Positions 25,793 to 34,415 of a stretch of 64,000 nucleotides of DNA are shown here, piece by piece. The number at the start of each line of letters is the position of its first letter. Within the stretch, counting starts at the first letter, position 1. The notes beneath the pieces were generated by a model. The model ran no database searches. It saw only the letters and a program-made list of their open reading frames with translations, and was not told where the DNA came from. The position numbers and the translations under genes are program-made. The stretch is from positions 184,150-248,149 of the forward strand of contig JACJWC010000008.1 in assembly GCA_020637335.1 (NCBI GenBank), in the 5' to 3' direction. This DNA is from Acidobacteriota bacterium (GTDB lineage Bacteria; Acidobacteriota; Holophagae; Acanthopleuribacterales; Acanthopleuribacteraceae).

Positions 25793-26839
25793 ATGCGGAA
25801 TCGCGATGGGTTTTATTGGGCTGCTTTGCTGGGGTTAGCCGCTTGGAGTTTGTGTTGTCGGACAGCGCCCGCCCATGCGGCAGAAGTGCGCACCGTCCGG
25901 CCGACCGTGCAACGTATGGTTGAATCGGTGTTGGCCACCGGTGTGATTCGGCCCAAACAGGGCGCATCTGTTCAGCTAACGCCCCAAATCGCCGGGCGGG
26001 TCGAACAGGTTTTGGTCGATGTGGGGGATCCCGTCAAAGCGGGTCAATTGCTGCTGCGCCTGGAAGAAGCGCCGCTTGCGGCTGCCCGTGCAGAAGCGGC
26101 TGCGGCGCTGGCCGTTGCTCAGGCCGAATGGGAATTGGCGGATTCAGAAGCCCGGCGTTATCAAGCCGCACCTCAGGTCTTTTCGGCAGAGCAAGTGACC
26201 CGTCAAACCCTGCAGGCCCAGGTCAAAGCACAAACGGTGGCGCAACGTCAAGCGGCACTGGACCGAGCCCAAATCAATTGGGGTTATCGAGAGCTGCGCG
26301 CACCACAAGCCGGCACGGTTTCGGCCGTGCGGATTCAGCCGGGCGAACTGGTCGGTTATGGCGATCGCTCGGAATCTGTCGTGGCCCTCATCGACTTAAA
26401 GGCCTTGGAAATTTTAGCTTATGTGGATGAAACCGACGTGGGTCGCATCCAGATAGGTCAGGCGGCAAAGTTCAATCTCGATACCTATTTGGGCCAGGAC
26501 TTTGGCGCCACGATTCGGCAAATTGATCCTCAGCCCGAAATCCAGAACGGGGTGGTCAACTACGTGGTCAGCCTGGATTTCCAGGTCCCAGATGGGGTGG
26601 TGATCCGACCGGAAATGACGGCCCATGTGCAAATTGAAATTTCGGCGCATGAGACCTTGACCCTTCCGCGCCGATGCTTGATCCGCGATGGAACCCAGAC
26701 CTTTGTCCGGGTGCGTGAAGGCCCACAAATGGCCCTGCGACCGGTTCAACTGGGCGTGCGCAATGAAAATACAGTGGAAGTCCTAACTGGGGTGAGTTCC
26801 AACGACGAAATCGAAATACACAATGGAGGTTCTTTGTGA
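25793..26839 (+). CDS. Membrane-fusion (HlyD/MacA-like) subunit of an ABC export system
   Basis: A 348-residue periplasmic adaptor. A signal or anchor helix lies at about 9-30 (AALLGLAAWSLCCRTAPAHAAE). A lipoyl/barrel-sandwich half is at ~48-75 (SVQLTPQIAGRVEQVLVDVGDPVKAGQLLLRLEE), an alpha-helical hairpin at ~80-160, the second lipoyl half (YRELRAPQAGTVSAVRIQPGELVGYGD), then a beta-barrel. These subunits link an inner-membrane ABC unit to an outer-membrane channel. No TolC-like gene is visible here. The stop overlaps the ATPase start (GTGATTG), and five downstream genes are tightly packed, forming one operon with their own sensor pair. Confidence 0.88.
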   Translation: MRNRDGFYWAALLGLAAWSLCCRTAPAHAAEVRTVRPTVQRMVESVLATGVIRPKQGASVQLTPQIAGRVEQVLVDVGDPVKAGQLLLRLEEAPLAAARAEAAAALAVAQAEWELADSEARRYQAAPQVFSAEQVTRQTLQAQVKAQTVAQRQAALDRAQINWGYRELRAPQAGTVSAVRIQPGELVGYGDRSESVVALIDLKALEILAYVDETDVGRIQIGQAAKFNLDTYLGQDFGATIRQIDPQPEIQNGVVNYVVSLDFQVPDGVVIRPEMTAHVQIEISAHETLTLPRRCLIRDGTQTFVRVREGPQMALRPVQLGVRNENTVEVLTGVSSNDEIEIHNGGSL

Positions 26840-27522
26840 TTGTTTTAGACCAGATCCAAAAAAGTTATCGTACCCCACAAGGTGCACGTCATGTGGTCCT
26901 GAAAGGGCTTCAACTTTCGCTCAATGCGGGTGAATTTATGGCGGTGGTGGGTCCAAGTGGCTCGGGCAAATCGACATTGCTCAATGTCCTGGGCTTGATG
27001 GACCAACCCGATTCGGGCCAGTACCGCTTTGAGGACCGCGATGTATTGCAACTGAAGGAAAAGGAGCGGGCCGCCATGCGCAACCGTTACCTGGGCTTTG
27101 TGTTCCAACAATTCCACCTCTTGCCGCAAGCGACAGCCCTGGAGAACATTGCGCTGCCGCTGCTTTACGGATCTGCGCCCTTCTCACTCGACGCCGCGCG
27201 CGAGCAGTTGAACCGGGTGGGACTGGCGGATTTTGCCGATTATTTTCCAAGTCAGCTTTCCGGCGGTCAACAGCAGCGGATCGCCATCGCCCGCGCGATG
27301 GTTAATCGGCCCAAACTCATCCTGGCCGACGAACCGACCGGTAACCTGGACACGGAAAATGCCAATGCTATTTTCAGGCTTTTCCAGAAGGCTCAAGAGG
27401 AAGGCTGTTGCATCCTTATGATTACACACGATGCGGCATTGGCCGAACGAGCAGACCGCCAATTTTATTTACACGATGGGTGTTTGACGGTGCAAACCCC
27501 GATGGAGGTGACCCCATGTTAA
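26836..27522 (+). CDS. ABC transporter ATPase (MacB/LolD-like)
   Basis: A 228-residue ATPase. Walker A is GPSGSGKSTLLN, the family segment is FVFQQFHLLPQATALENIALPL, the signature is LSGGQQQRIAIARAMVNRPKLILADEPTGNLD, and the switch histidine is in ITHDAAL. The LADEPTGNLD form is typical of the MacB/LolD/FtsE group, which work with FtsX-type permeases in extrusion or periplasmic work rather than import. GTG start at 26836 overlapping the previous stop. It is followed by two FtsX-like permeases. Confidence 0.92.
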   Translation: MIVLDQIQKSYRTPQGARHVVLKGLQLSLNAGEFMAVVGPSGSGKSTLLNVLGLMDQPDSGQYRFEDRDVLQLKEKERAAMRNRYLGFVFQQFHLLPQATALENIALPLLYGSAPFSLDAAREQLNRVGLADFADYFPSQLSGGQQQRIAIARAMVNRPKLILADEPTGNLDTENANAIFRLFQKAQEEGCCILMITHDAALAERADRQFYLHDGCLTVQTPMEVTPC

Positions 27523-28718
27523 TGGCACAACTGAATTTGATGGTCCGCATTTTGTGGCGGCGCAAAAAACGCAATTTTCTGCTTGGGCTGGCCGTGATTT
27601 TGGGGGTGGCCAGTCTGGTCGTCATTCGTTCTTTTGGGCTAGGTTCGGAAGAAGACATGATGGCTCAGGTGGATCGTTTCCTCGGCGCGCGGGCCATTCT
27701 GGTTTCGTCGGGTGGGCAGGGAATGGGGGAATGGGATCGCGGTCAGGCCTTGAAACTGAAAATGGAAGACTTGCAAGCGCTTGCGGATGAGGTGGCCGAT
27801 ATTGAGGTCTGGGACCCGGTTCAAACCACATCGGCTATGGTCAAGGCGAATGCGGTTTCGTTTCGCTTGCCCATTTTTGGGCACAGTGAACGGGCGGAGC
27901 AGGTTTGGCAGCGCGGCGTGGATGTGGGTCGCTTTTTTTCGGCTGGCGAAAACGAGGCGCGTGCACGGGTAGCACTACTGGGTCCCAAGGCTGCCTTGCG
28001 CTTTTTCCCTTCTGGCAACGCGGTGGGCCAAACGGTTTGGATTGAAGACGACCCCTTTCAAGTGATCGGCGTGTTAGCGCCACTCGGATTCGATCCACAT
28101 GGTATGGACCTCGACGATGAAATCCACATCCCAATCGAAACCCTGATGCGGCGGGTGCGCAATGTGGACTATTTGCGCATGGGCAAACTGTGGGTCAAGC
28201 CGGACCGGAATGTGGAAAGCACCGCTGAATCGGTTCGCCAGGTTTTGCGCCAACGGCATCGATTGGGGGCCAATCAGGAAGATGATTTCACTTTGGTGAC
28301 GCCCCAATTTGCACGCAAGCTCATCGCTCAAATGAACCGTCTTTTTCGTGTCATTCTGCCATCCATTTCCGGTTTGGCATTGTTGCTCGCGGTGGTGTTG
28401 ATCATGAGCAGCCTGGCCTTGGCTGTCCGACAACGTCAAAAGGAAATTGCGATTCGCCGAGCTGTCGGGGCCACCTCGAACCAGATTTCCCGCCTGTTTT
28501 TGTTGGAAGCCGTGTTGCTTTCGTTAACTTCTGGGTTGATCGGGTGTGGTCTAGCCGTTTTTTTATTGGGTGTATTCCAAATGCATGGGGCACACACGGT
28601 ATTGGATTGGTCGGCCATGGGACTCGGCGTTCTGGTATCGGCCGGGGTCGGAATTCTGGCGGGTTGGTTACCGGCCCGGCGGGCTGGAAAATTGGATCCT
28701 GCGGTGGCCTTACGGTGA
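27516..28718 (+). CDS. FtsX/MacB-type ABC permease, first
   Basis: 400 residues. It has an N-terminal helix (KRNFLLGLAVILGVASLVVI), a periplasmic MacB-type core domain of about 220 residues, and three C-terminal helices (about 280-395) with the FtsX segment VRQRQKEIAIRRAVGATSNQI. The start ATG at 27516 has GGAGG 7 bases upstream and overlaps the ATPase stop; the frame extended to 27408 is a shadow. The MacB topology (one N-terminal plus three C-terminal helices) and the adaptor upstream suggest a mechanotransmission export system, with ATPase and permease on separate chains. Confidence 0.87.
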   Translation: MLMAQLNLMVRILWRRKKRNFLLGLAVILGVASLVVIRSFGLGSEEDMMAQVDRFLGARAILVSSGGQGMGEWDRGQALKLKMEDLQALADEVADIEVWDPVQTTSAMVKANAVSFRLPIFGHSERAEQVWQRGVDVGRFFSAGENEARARVALLGPKAALRFFPSGNAVGQTVWIEDDPFQVIGVLAPLGFDPHGMDLDDEIHIPIETLMRRVRNVDYLRMGKLWVKPDRNVESTAESVRQVLRQRHRLGANQEDDFTLVTPQFARKLIAQMNRLFRVILPSISGLALLLAVVLIMSSLALAVRQRQKEIAIRRAVGATSNQISRLFLLEAVLLSLTSGLIGCGLAVFLLGVFQMHGAHTVLDWSAMGLGVLVSAGVGILAGWLPARRAGKLDPAVALR

Positions 28719-29896
28719 TGCGATTCGCGTTTTTGGCCTTGCGGACTTTGCGCCGCCAGGGGGTAACCGTGTTCCTGTTGGGCTTGCCGCTGGCGTTCGC
28801 GCTGGTGCTCCTGATCGTGGGTTCTATCCTAGAACGACAGGCCCAACAGGTGTGGGACCGGAACTTGTCTGAGATGGGCAATGCCCTTTGGACCATCCTG
28901 CCCGATTATCGACCTGAAAGCCCTATCCGTGGACCTGCTCGTCCCCTGGAAACCTTGGTTCGTCGGGATGAGCGTCTGGTGGAATCGGAATTTGGCGATG
29001 AGGTCGCTATGGCCGCAATTGATGGGTCACAAATGGTGCGTTTCCGTGATCGCGCCTTGACGATTACCCTGATCGGGACCCGCGCCGATTATTTTCAGGC
29101 CACCCAGCGTGCGTTGGCGGTCGGTCGCCTGTTTGGGCCAGCTGAAGATGCACAAGCAAAGCGGGTTGCCGTGATTGGGTCCAAGCTGGTCGACGCCTTA
29201 TTGGGGGGTGAATGGGTGTTGGGCCAGTCGATCCTGGTTGGCAATACCCCATTTGAAATCATCGGGATATTGGCGGCAAAAGGACTGAGTTCGGATGGTG
29301 CAGAGCAGGATAATGTAGTCATCGTCCCGTTTCGGGCAGCGGAACGGCGGGTATTTAACCAGGACTATCTCAACCGACTCTATGTTCAACCGCCTGCGGG
29401 TCTCACCCGCGAACCGGTAGAACGCGCGCTCGCTGAAGCCCATCAAAAACAAGACTTTACGATGCGCGAACAAACTAAAGGCCTCAATCAGGAACGGAAT
29501 TATCGGTCGCGTTTCCGTCAGTTGCTCCTGGGTTCGGCCGTGTTGATTCTGGTGCTGGCCAGTGCTGGCCTGGTGTTCTTGCAATGGACGCGGGTCCAGG
29601 AACGGGTTGCAGAATGGGGACTATTACGCGCATTAGGTGCGCGTTCTCATCACATTGCCGGACAGGTTTTGCTCGAAATGGCCGGCGTTTGGGTGTTGGC
29701 CACCGCAGCAGCCATTTTTGGGCTAGCTGTGCTGTGGTTGGTCTCAACGGCCTTTCAACTTGCGTCCGTGTCGCCCGGTTGGCCTGACCTTGGGTTGCCG
29801 ATCACCCTTACTTTGGGGTTCCAGGCGATTTTGGGCCTGATCCCCGTTCTGTCTGCCGTTAGAATGGAACCGATACACGCCCTGCGGAGTTCTTGA
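28718..29896 (+). CDS. FtsX/MacB-type ABC permease, second
   Basis: 392 residues with the same topology as the previous gene: N-terminal helix (GVTVFLLGLPLAFALVLLIVG), a periplasmic core, three C-terminal helices and the segment RVQERVAEWGLLRALGARSHHIAGQ. The start ATG at 28718 overlaps the previous TGA by one base. Two different permeases with one ATPase suggest a heterodimeric channel. Sequence similarity between the two is low apart from the FtsX motif. It is directly followed by the response regulator gene. Confidence 0.85.
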   Translation: MRFAFLALRTLRRQGVTVFLLGLPLAFALVLLIVGSILERQAQQVWDRNLSEMGNALWTILPDYRPESPIRGPARPLETLVRRDERLVESEFGDEVAMAAIDGSQMVRFRDRALTITLIGTRADYFQATQRALAVGRLFGPAEDAQAKRVAVIGSKLVDALLGGEWVLGQSILVGNTPFEIIGILAAKGLSSDGAEQDNVVIVPFRAAERRVFNQDYLNRLYVQPPAGLTREPVERALAEAHQKQDFTMREQTKGLNQERNYRSRFRQLLLGSAVLILVLASAGLVFLQWTRVQERVAEWGLLRALGARSHHIAGQVLLEMAGVWVLATAAAIFGLAVLWLVSTAFQLASVSPGWPDLGLPITLTLGFQAILGLIPVLSAVRMEPIHALRSS

Positions 29897-30586
29897 GTGA
29901 ACCTCTCTTTGTTGATTATTGATGATGATCAGAAGCTTTTTGGCTTGCTCAAAACTTATATGGCCCGCTTTGGTCATGCCTTGACTGGCGCATCAACGGC
30001 GCGCGAGGGCTTGCGCCTCTTGAAACAGGAACCACCGGACTTGCTGATTCTGGATTTGATGTTGCCCGATCAGGATGGGTTGACTTTGTGTAAACAGATC
30101 CGCTCCGAATCGGATTTGCCAATCATTATGTTGACTGCACGCGGCGACTTACCCGATCGCGTTTTAGGGCTGGAGCTTGGTGCGGACGATTACCTGGCCA
30201 AACCCTTTGAACCACGCGAACTGGTGGCGCGCATTGAGCGAATTTGTCAACGTGCCGCTTCCCGCACCGACAAACCGCAAGTCGTGGGCGATTTAGTGTT
30301 GGATCCGCATTGCCGTTCAGTGCGTTTCAAGGGTGAAGAATTGGAACTTTCAGGTGCTGAGTTCGATTTATTGGCACACCTGATGGCCAGTCGGAAACGG
30401 GCATTTTCCCGTGAACAACTTTTACTTAAATTGAAGGGGATCCACGTAGAGAGCAGTGAGCGCGCGCTCGACATGTTGATTTCCCGGCTGCGCAGCAAAT
30501 TGGGCGATGACCCGCGTTGCCCGCGTTTTATTAAAACCATTCGCGGAATTGGCTACCAATTTATTGGAACCGATCATGGCGCATAA
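29897..30586 (+). CDS. OmpR-family response regulator of the export operon
   Basis: A 229-residue transcription factor. The receiver domain has the acidic pair Asp10-Asp12 region (IIDDDQK), the phosphorylated aspartate in LILDLMLPDQDG (near 53), Thr in MLTARG and Lys in YLAKPFEPRELVARI. The winged-helix output domain is at ~135-225 (LSGAEFDLLAHLMASRKRAFSREQLLLKL...DMLISRLRSKLG). It resembles CpxR/RstA. GTG start directly after the permease stop; its end overlaps the kinase start by 11 bases. It probably controls this operon. Confidence 0.9.
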   Translation: MNLSLLIIDDDQKLFGLLKTYMARFGHALTGASTAREGLRLLKQEPPDLLILDLMLPDQDGLTLCKQIRSESDLPIIMLTARGDLPDRVLGLELGADDYLAKPFEPRELVARIERICQRAASRTDKPQVVGDLVLDPHCRSVRFKGEELELSGAEFDLLAHLMASRKRAFSREQLLLKLKGIHVESSERALDMLISRLRSKLGDDPRCPRFIKTIRGIGYQFIGTDHGA

Positions 30587-31904
30587 ACCCAGTCTCCAGT
30601 TCCGATTGGCAGCTTCGCATTTGCTGGTGTTTTTAGCCATTTCGCTGATCGTTACCTTGTTTTTTGGCTTTTTCTACAGCACGTTTATCCATCGCTCTTT
30701 GCAACGGGTCTTGGATCGATATGCTGAGTCGCTGACCGACCCGATTCTGGCTTCCGATCGGGCGGCCATCACCCAAATCGCGCGCCAGAACAATGTTGAA
30801 TTTGTGGTTTTCCCCCGGGATGGCGCTGCTTTTGCGGTGGATCGGGAGGGCGATTTTTATCCTGCCGGTGAATTGCCCAAACCCGCGTTCAGTTTTCTGG
30901 TCAGTGAGATTGCCCGCCCGTCGGGCGCTGTTCGCTTCCACTGGCGTTACTCGGCCATGCACGAATCGCATTATCCAATGATAATTGGGTTCGTCATCCT
31001 CTTAATCGCTGTGTTCGGCGGTGCGTTTTATTTCCAGAACCACTTGCTTTCCCCGCTGCGCCGGTTGCGCGCTGGGGTTGAGGCGGTTGCCCTTGGCGAT
31101 TTAAACGCGCGGGTGGAAGCCAGCGGTCAGGATGAAATTGGTCAGGTAGCCCAAGCTTTTAACCAAATGACAGAACAGATCCAGACGATGATTTCCGATC
31201 GCGAACGGTTGTTGGCCGATGTCAGTCATGAACTGCGTTCACCCTTGGCAAGAATCCAGGTGGCGCTTGCCCTTTTGGAGGATGAAACGTTGGCCAAAAG
31301 CATGCGCGAGGACGTGCTCGAAATGGAGCATCTGACCCAAATGTTGTTGGACCGGGAGCGCTTTTCAGCAGATGTGTTGCGGGCTCAGACCGCTGCTTTT
31401 GATTGGTGCGAACTGGTAACCAATGTGAGTAAACGCTTTGCAGACCAGGCACCCGGTTTGAAATTGCTGGTTCCTGAAAGGCCCGTGTCGGGTGTGGGTT
31501 CTGAACGTTGGCTGAGCCTGGTCTTGCAGAACCTTTTGGACAACGCCTTCAAATTTTCGAAAGCCGATAGTTTGCCGATTGAGGTGGAATTGGGCCAAAC
31601 CGATCAGACCCTTTTTGTGGAAGTGCGCGACGACGGGATCGGTATTGCCCCAGAGGATTGCGAACGAATTTTCGAACCCTTTGTGAAGCTACGCGCCGAT
31701 CGCGGCCATCATCAGGGCTTTGGGTTGGGCTTAAATTTATGTCAACGGATCGTGACAGTGCACGGTGGAACATTGCGCTGCTACCCCCAAAATCAGGGGT
31801 GTCTCTTTCGTTTGGAGTTACCGGATTCGAATGAATGTGCCCAAGGTCGTGCCCTGCCGAGTGACGTACAGGTTGCCAATCAAAACTCAGGCGAGATTGG
31901 CTAA
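30576..31904 (+). CDS. Sensor histidine kinase of the export operon (CpxA-like core)
   Basis: 442 residues. Two membrane helices (about 12-35 and 137-158) enclose a small periplasmic domain of ~100 residues; then a HAMP domain (LLSPLRRLRAGVEAVALGDLNARVEASGQDEIG), the phospho-acceptor motif DVSHELRSPLARIQ, the N box NLLDNAFKF, G1 DDGIGI and G2 GFGLGLNL. The H-box form is that of CpxA/RstB kinases, which sense envelope state. The start ATG at 30576 overlaps the regulator gene. The last codons run into dispersed repeat R1 at 31899, so the C-terminal tail has probably been reshaped by the repeat. Confidence 0.9.
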   Translation: MAHKPSLQFRLAASHLLVFLAISLIVTLFFGFFYSTFIHRSLQRVLDRYAESLTDPILASDRAAITQIARQNNVEFVVFPRDGAAFAVDREGDFYPAGELPKPAFSFLVSEIARPSGAVRFHWRYSAMHESHYPMIIGFVILLIAVFGGAFYFQNHLLSPLRRLRAGVEAVALGDLNARVEASGQDEIGQVAQAFNQMTEQIQTMISDRERLLADVSHELRSPLARIQVALALLEDETLAKSMREDVLEMEHLTQMLLDRERFSADVLRAQTAAFDWCELVTNVSKRFADQAPGLKLLVPERPVSGVGSERWLSLVLQNLLDNAFKFSKADSLPIEVELGQTDQTLFVEVRDDGIGIAPEDCERIFEPFVKLRADRGHHQGFGLGLNLCQRIVTVHGGTLRCYPQNQGCLFRLELPDSNECAQGRALPSDVQVANQNSGEIG

Positions 31905-32038
31905 ACCTTTTGGAATTAGAGGCTTCGCGGAGTGCTGTTTCTCGAAACAGCTCCTGCGATCGCCATCTTGATGGCGATCAACCCCTCCAAATGCGCCTCA
32001 ACGCCGAAAATTCCCGAATCGCCCACCTAACCCTTCGG
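31899..32038. repeat. Dispersed repeat R1, copy 2
   Basis: Second copy of the ~140-bp repeat at 25125-25265. Both palindromes are kept; the hairpin loop changes from CTCG to CTTG while the 9-bp arms are unchanged. It lies between convergent genes and covers the kinase stop codon. Confidence 0.82.
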
Positions 32039-32083
32039 AACATCATACGCGGCGAGTCATAGCTCAAACGATCAAGGATCCCA

Positions 32084-34048
32084 TCACCATTTGAGGCGTA
32101 GGCCAATTTCGTTTTGGCGTGGAGGTCCGCCGGGAATGGTGGGTACAAGCCCGCCGGGCTCAGCGTAGGTGTAACGTTCGTCGGTCAGATTGTGGCTGCG
32201 TGCAAAGAGTTCCATGCGGCCATTGGCAAAGGCAGGGATCCAGCGCACGCCGCCATTCCATAAATCGTAGGCATCGCTCTCCAACCAAGCGCCGTTGTAG
32301 ATACCGTGCACGTTCAGCACAAATTCAGGGTGAAACTGCCAGGTCAGACCGGCCGCGATCACGGTGGCGATGGTTTGCTTCAAGTTACTTTCATTGCTGG
32401 CGCGATCTTTTGAAGTGAAAAGCCGTGAGCCGCGGAAATAGGTTTTGAAATGAGGTACATGCCAGGAAAGGTCCCATTCTAGACCCGCGCCTTCTCGCCC
32501 CTTCAGATTCGTGTACATGGGGATTTCATCAGTATTGGGGACGGCTCTGATTTCCCGATCGGTTCGGTTCCAGAAGCCGGTGATTTCGGCGGAAAATCGG
32601 GTGTTGGCGTAGAGCAGGGAGGCGTCAAATCCATCCAGGACCTCTGGTTTGAGTTCCGGGTCACCCAAGATAACGGGTGGCGCATTTTGGTAGAGTTCAT
32701 CAAATTGAGGGGCGCGGAAGGCGGTGCCATACAGCAGCTTGATATGCCACAGCGCGTTCCATTCGCGGATGTAACCCAAGCGATAATCAAAATGCCCGCC
32801 ACTTTCGTCGTCCTCAGTGTGGCGTATGCCTAAGATCCAGCGCGTTTCTTCATCGGGTTTGTAAGCAGCGTTGGCATAGGTAGCCCAATCGGTGGAATTG
32901 GATTCGCGTTCGATGAGGACGAAGGGATCGCTGACACCGGTTTCAAACACCACAGGGGAACCGTGTAACTTTTCGACGACCAAGCCAGTCGTTAAGCTCC
33001 AGGTGGGTTTGTTGGTATCCAGGAAAAGCTCTAAACCGCGACGGTTTCCGCCCCAATAACCCGTCCCTATACGGCGTATAGCCTCGGGTTCGCCTTGTAA
33101 AATTTGGTAGTTGTCGACAGCGTAATAATAGGACGATTTGTCGTATCGCAGCATGGAATGCAGGGTCGTCTGGGCATTGAATTCCCAGTGGTGCTTCAGG
33201 TTTAGGGCTTCTACCCGATTGTCAAAGGGACCAATGTTTTGAAAGATAAGAGTAGGTAGAATGCCATATTTTGCGCTTTTCTCCTGGTCAAAACGCAGGG
33301 CGTTGAATTCAAAATGACCCTGGCGGACCCAGACCAAAAGTTGTTGATGCTCATCTAATTGATTTCGCGTTTGGGCCTCTTCTGCAATGAAATCCTGGCC
33401 CGGTTCGATATCCATCGCCCAGCCGTCCTCATTGCGCAAATGGCCTGCGATAAAAAATTGACCGTTGTTCCATTGATGGCTGGCATTAAGCGAAAGCATT
33501 TGCCGGCCAAAGGAACCGGCAATCAGTTCGGCAACAATGGGCCGGGACGTCTGGGTTTTGGTGATGACATTGATGACACCGGTGTAGGCGTTGGTGCCGT
33601 ACATGACGGAAACGGGTCCACGAATTATCTCTACCCGGTCGATCGCCTGGATGGGCACCAAATCGGGAAAAAAAGTGCTGTCGATGGGGTGAAAAATCGG
33701 ATGTCCGTTGATTAAAAATAAGGTTTTATTGTTCCCACCGGAGCTCAAACTGCCACGGATACCCACATCGGAGGAGAGCGAAAAATAGGTTTCCGTAATG
33801 AAAATGCCCGGTACGGTTTGAAGTGCTTCATGCAAGGTGTTGACTTGAAGATCTTGCAGATGTTCGGCCGAAAGGACCGTAACGGTGCCCGGTGCCCAAA
33901 TGGCGGATTCCAATCGGCGTGAAACCGAACTGACCTGAACATTTAACAGCTCTTCCAGGCTCAATTCGGCCAGAGGTTGGTCCTGAGCCACAACCTGGGC
34001 CGAAAAACAGACAATTACACCGATGTAAAGTGCTGAGGCCTTGAGCAT
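32084..34048 (-). CDS. TonB-dependent outer-membrane receptor
   Basis: 654 residues. The signal peptide is at 1-22 (ending VVAQD). The LAELSLEELLNVQVSSVSRR segment precedes a plug domain (about 45-160, with GTVTVLSAEHLQDLQ, EALQTVPGIF, IRGSLSSGGNNKTLFLINGHP, VEIIRGPVSVMYGTNAYTGVINVITK). A beta-barrel follows and ends in aromatic-rich LTDERYTYAEPGG...GLRLKW with a terminal Trp. It is shorter than siderophore receptors, nearer the BtuB/small-receptor size. The ligand cannot be told; no transporter or iron gene is adjacent. It is transcribed alone, convergent with the kinase. Confidence 0.9.
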   Translation of the reverse strand: MLKASALYIGVIVCFSAQVVAQDQPLAELSLEELLNVQVSSVSRRLESAIWAPGTVTVLSAEHLQDLQVNTLHEALQTVPGIFITETYFSLSSDVGIRGSLSSGGNNKTLFLINGHPIFHPIDSTFFPDLVPIQAIDRVEIIRGPVSVMYGTNAYTGVINVITKTQTSRPIVAELIAGSFGRQMLSLNASHQWNNGQFFIAGHLRNEDGWAMDIEPGQDFIAEEAQTRNQLDEHQQLLVWVRQGHFEFNALRFDQEKSAKYGILPTLIFQNIGPFDNRVEALNLKHHWEFNAQTTLHSMLRYDKSSYYYAVDNYQILQGEPEAIRRIGTGYWGGNRRGLELFLDTNKPTWSLTTGLVVEKLHGSPVVFETGVSDPFVLIERESNSTDWATYANAAYKPDEETRWILGIRHTEDDESGGHFDYRLGYIREWNALWHIKLLYGTAFRAPQFDELYQNAPPVILGDPELKPEVLDGFDASLLYANTRFSAEITGFWNRTDREIRAVPNTDEIPMYTNLKGREGAGLEWDLSWHVPHFKTYFRGSRLFTSKDRASNESNLKQTIATVIAAGLTWQFHPEFVLNVHGIYNGAWLESDAYDLWNGGVRWIPAFANGRMELFARSHNLTDERYTYAEPGGLVPTIPGGPPRQNEIGLRLKW

Positions 34049-34415
34049 GTTTGTTTCCTGGTGACAAACGGTTCTAATGGGTGTTTCGGCACAAATGCCA
34101 TTTTGATAAGGTTACGTCCAAAAAAAATCATTTGAGTTTTGCAAGGCAGGAACACCTGCCCTTTTTAGGTATGCCACTCAAAGATTTAATGGTTGCGGTC
34201 TCAAGGACCTTGTGCAGTCCTTCTTTATTGGTTAAAAAATGGTTTTTTTTGACAAAAAATTGAATGAATGCGCGGTGAAGGCAAGGATTTGTGTTATTTA
34301 TAGCGTCCTGCCTAAACGCGGAGGAGAGCTTCGGATCGGTTCTGCCTTTGGTCCGAATGCGCTGGGTTTGGCAGAATTTTGTACAGAGTGTTTTAACTCT
34401 TAAAGGGTTCTTTTT
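34049..34415. other. Intergenic region with a plus-strand hairpin
   Basis: It separates the TonB receptor (minus) from the secreted protein (plus). It holds a terminator-like hairpin at 34145-34166 (listed), a TTGACA at 34249-34254 without a matched -10, and AT-rich sequence that may hold promoters. No coding frame has support. Confidence 0.5.
34145..34166 (+). terminator. Terminator-like hairpin with no upstream gene on this strand
   Basis: GGCAGG, loop AACA, CCTGCC, then C and five T. No plus-strand gene lies before it; it could end a small RNA or block reading into the opposite gene. Confidence 0.5.

Noticed and set aside
34143..34185. Resemblance of AGGCAGGAACACCTGCC plus GCCACT to the B12 box of a cobalamin riboswitch
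   Set aside because: The order of the two motifs is reversed, the other conserved cores of the riboswitch are missing, and the nearby TonB receptor is on the opposite strand. The stretch is better read as a plain terminator-like hairpin.
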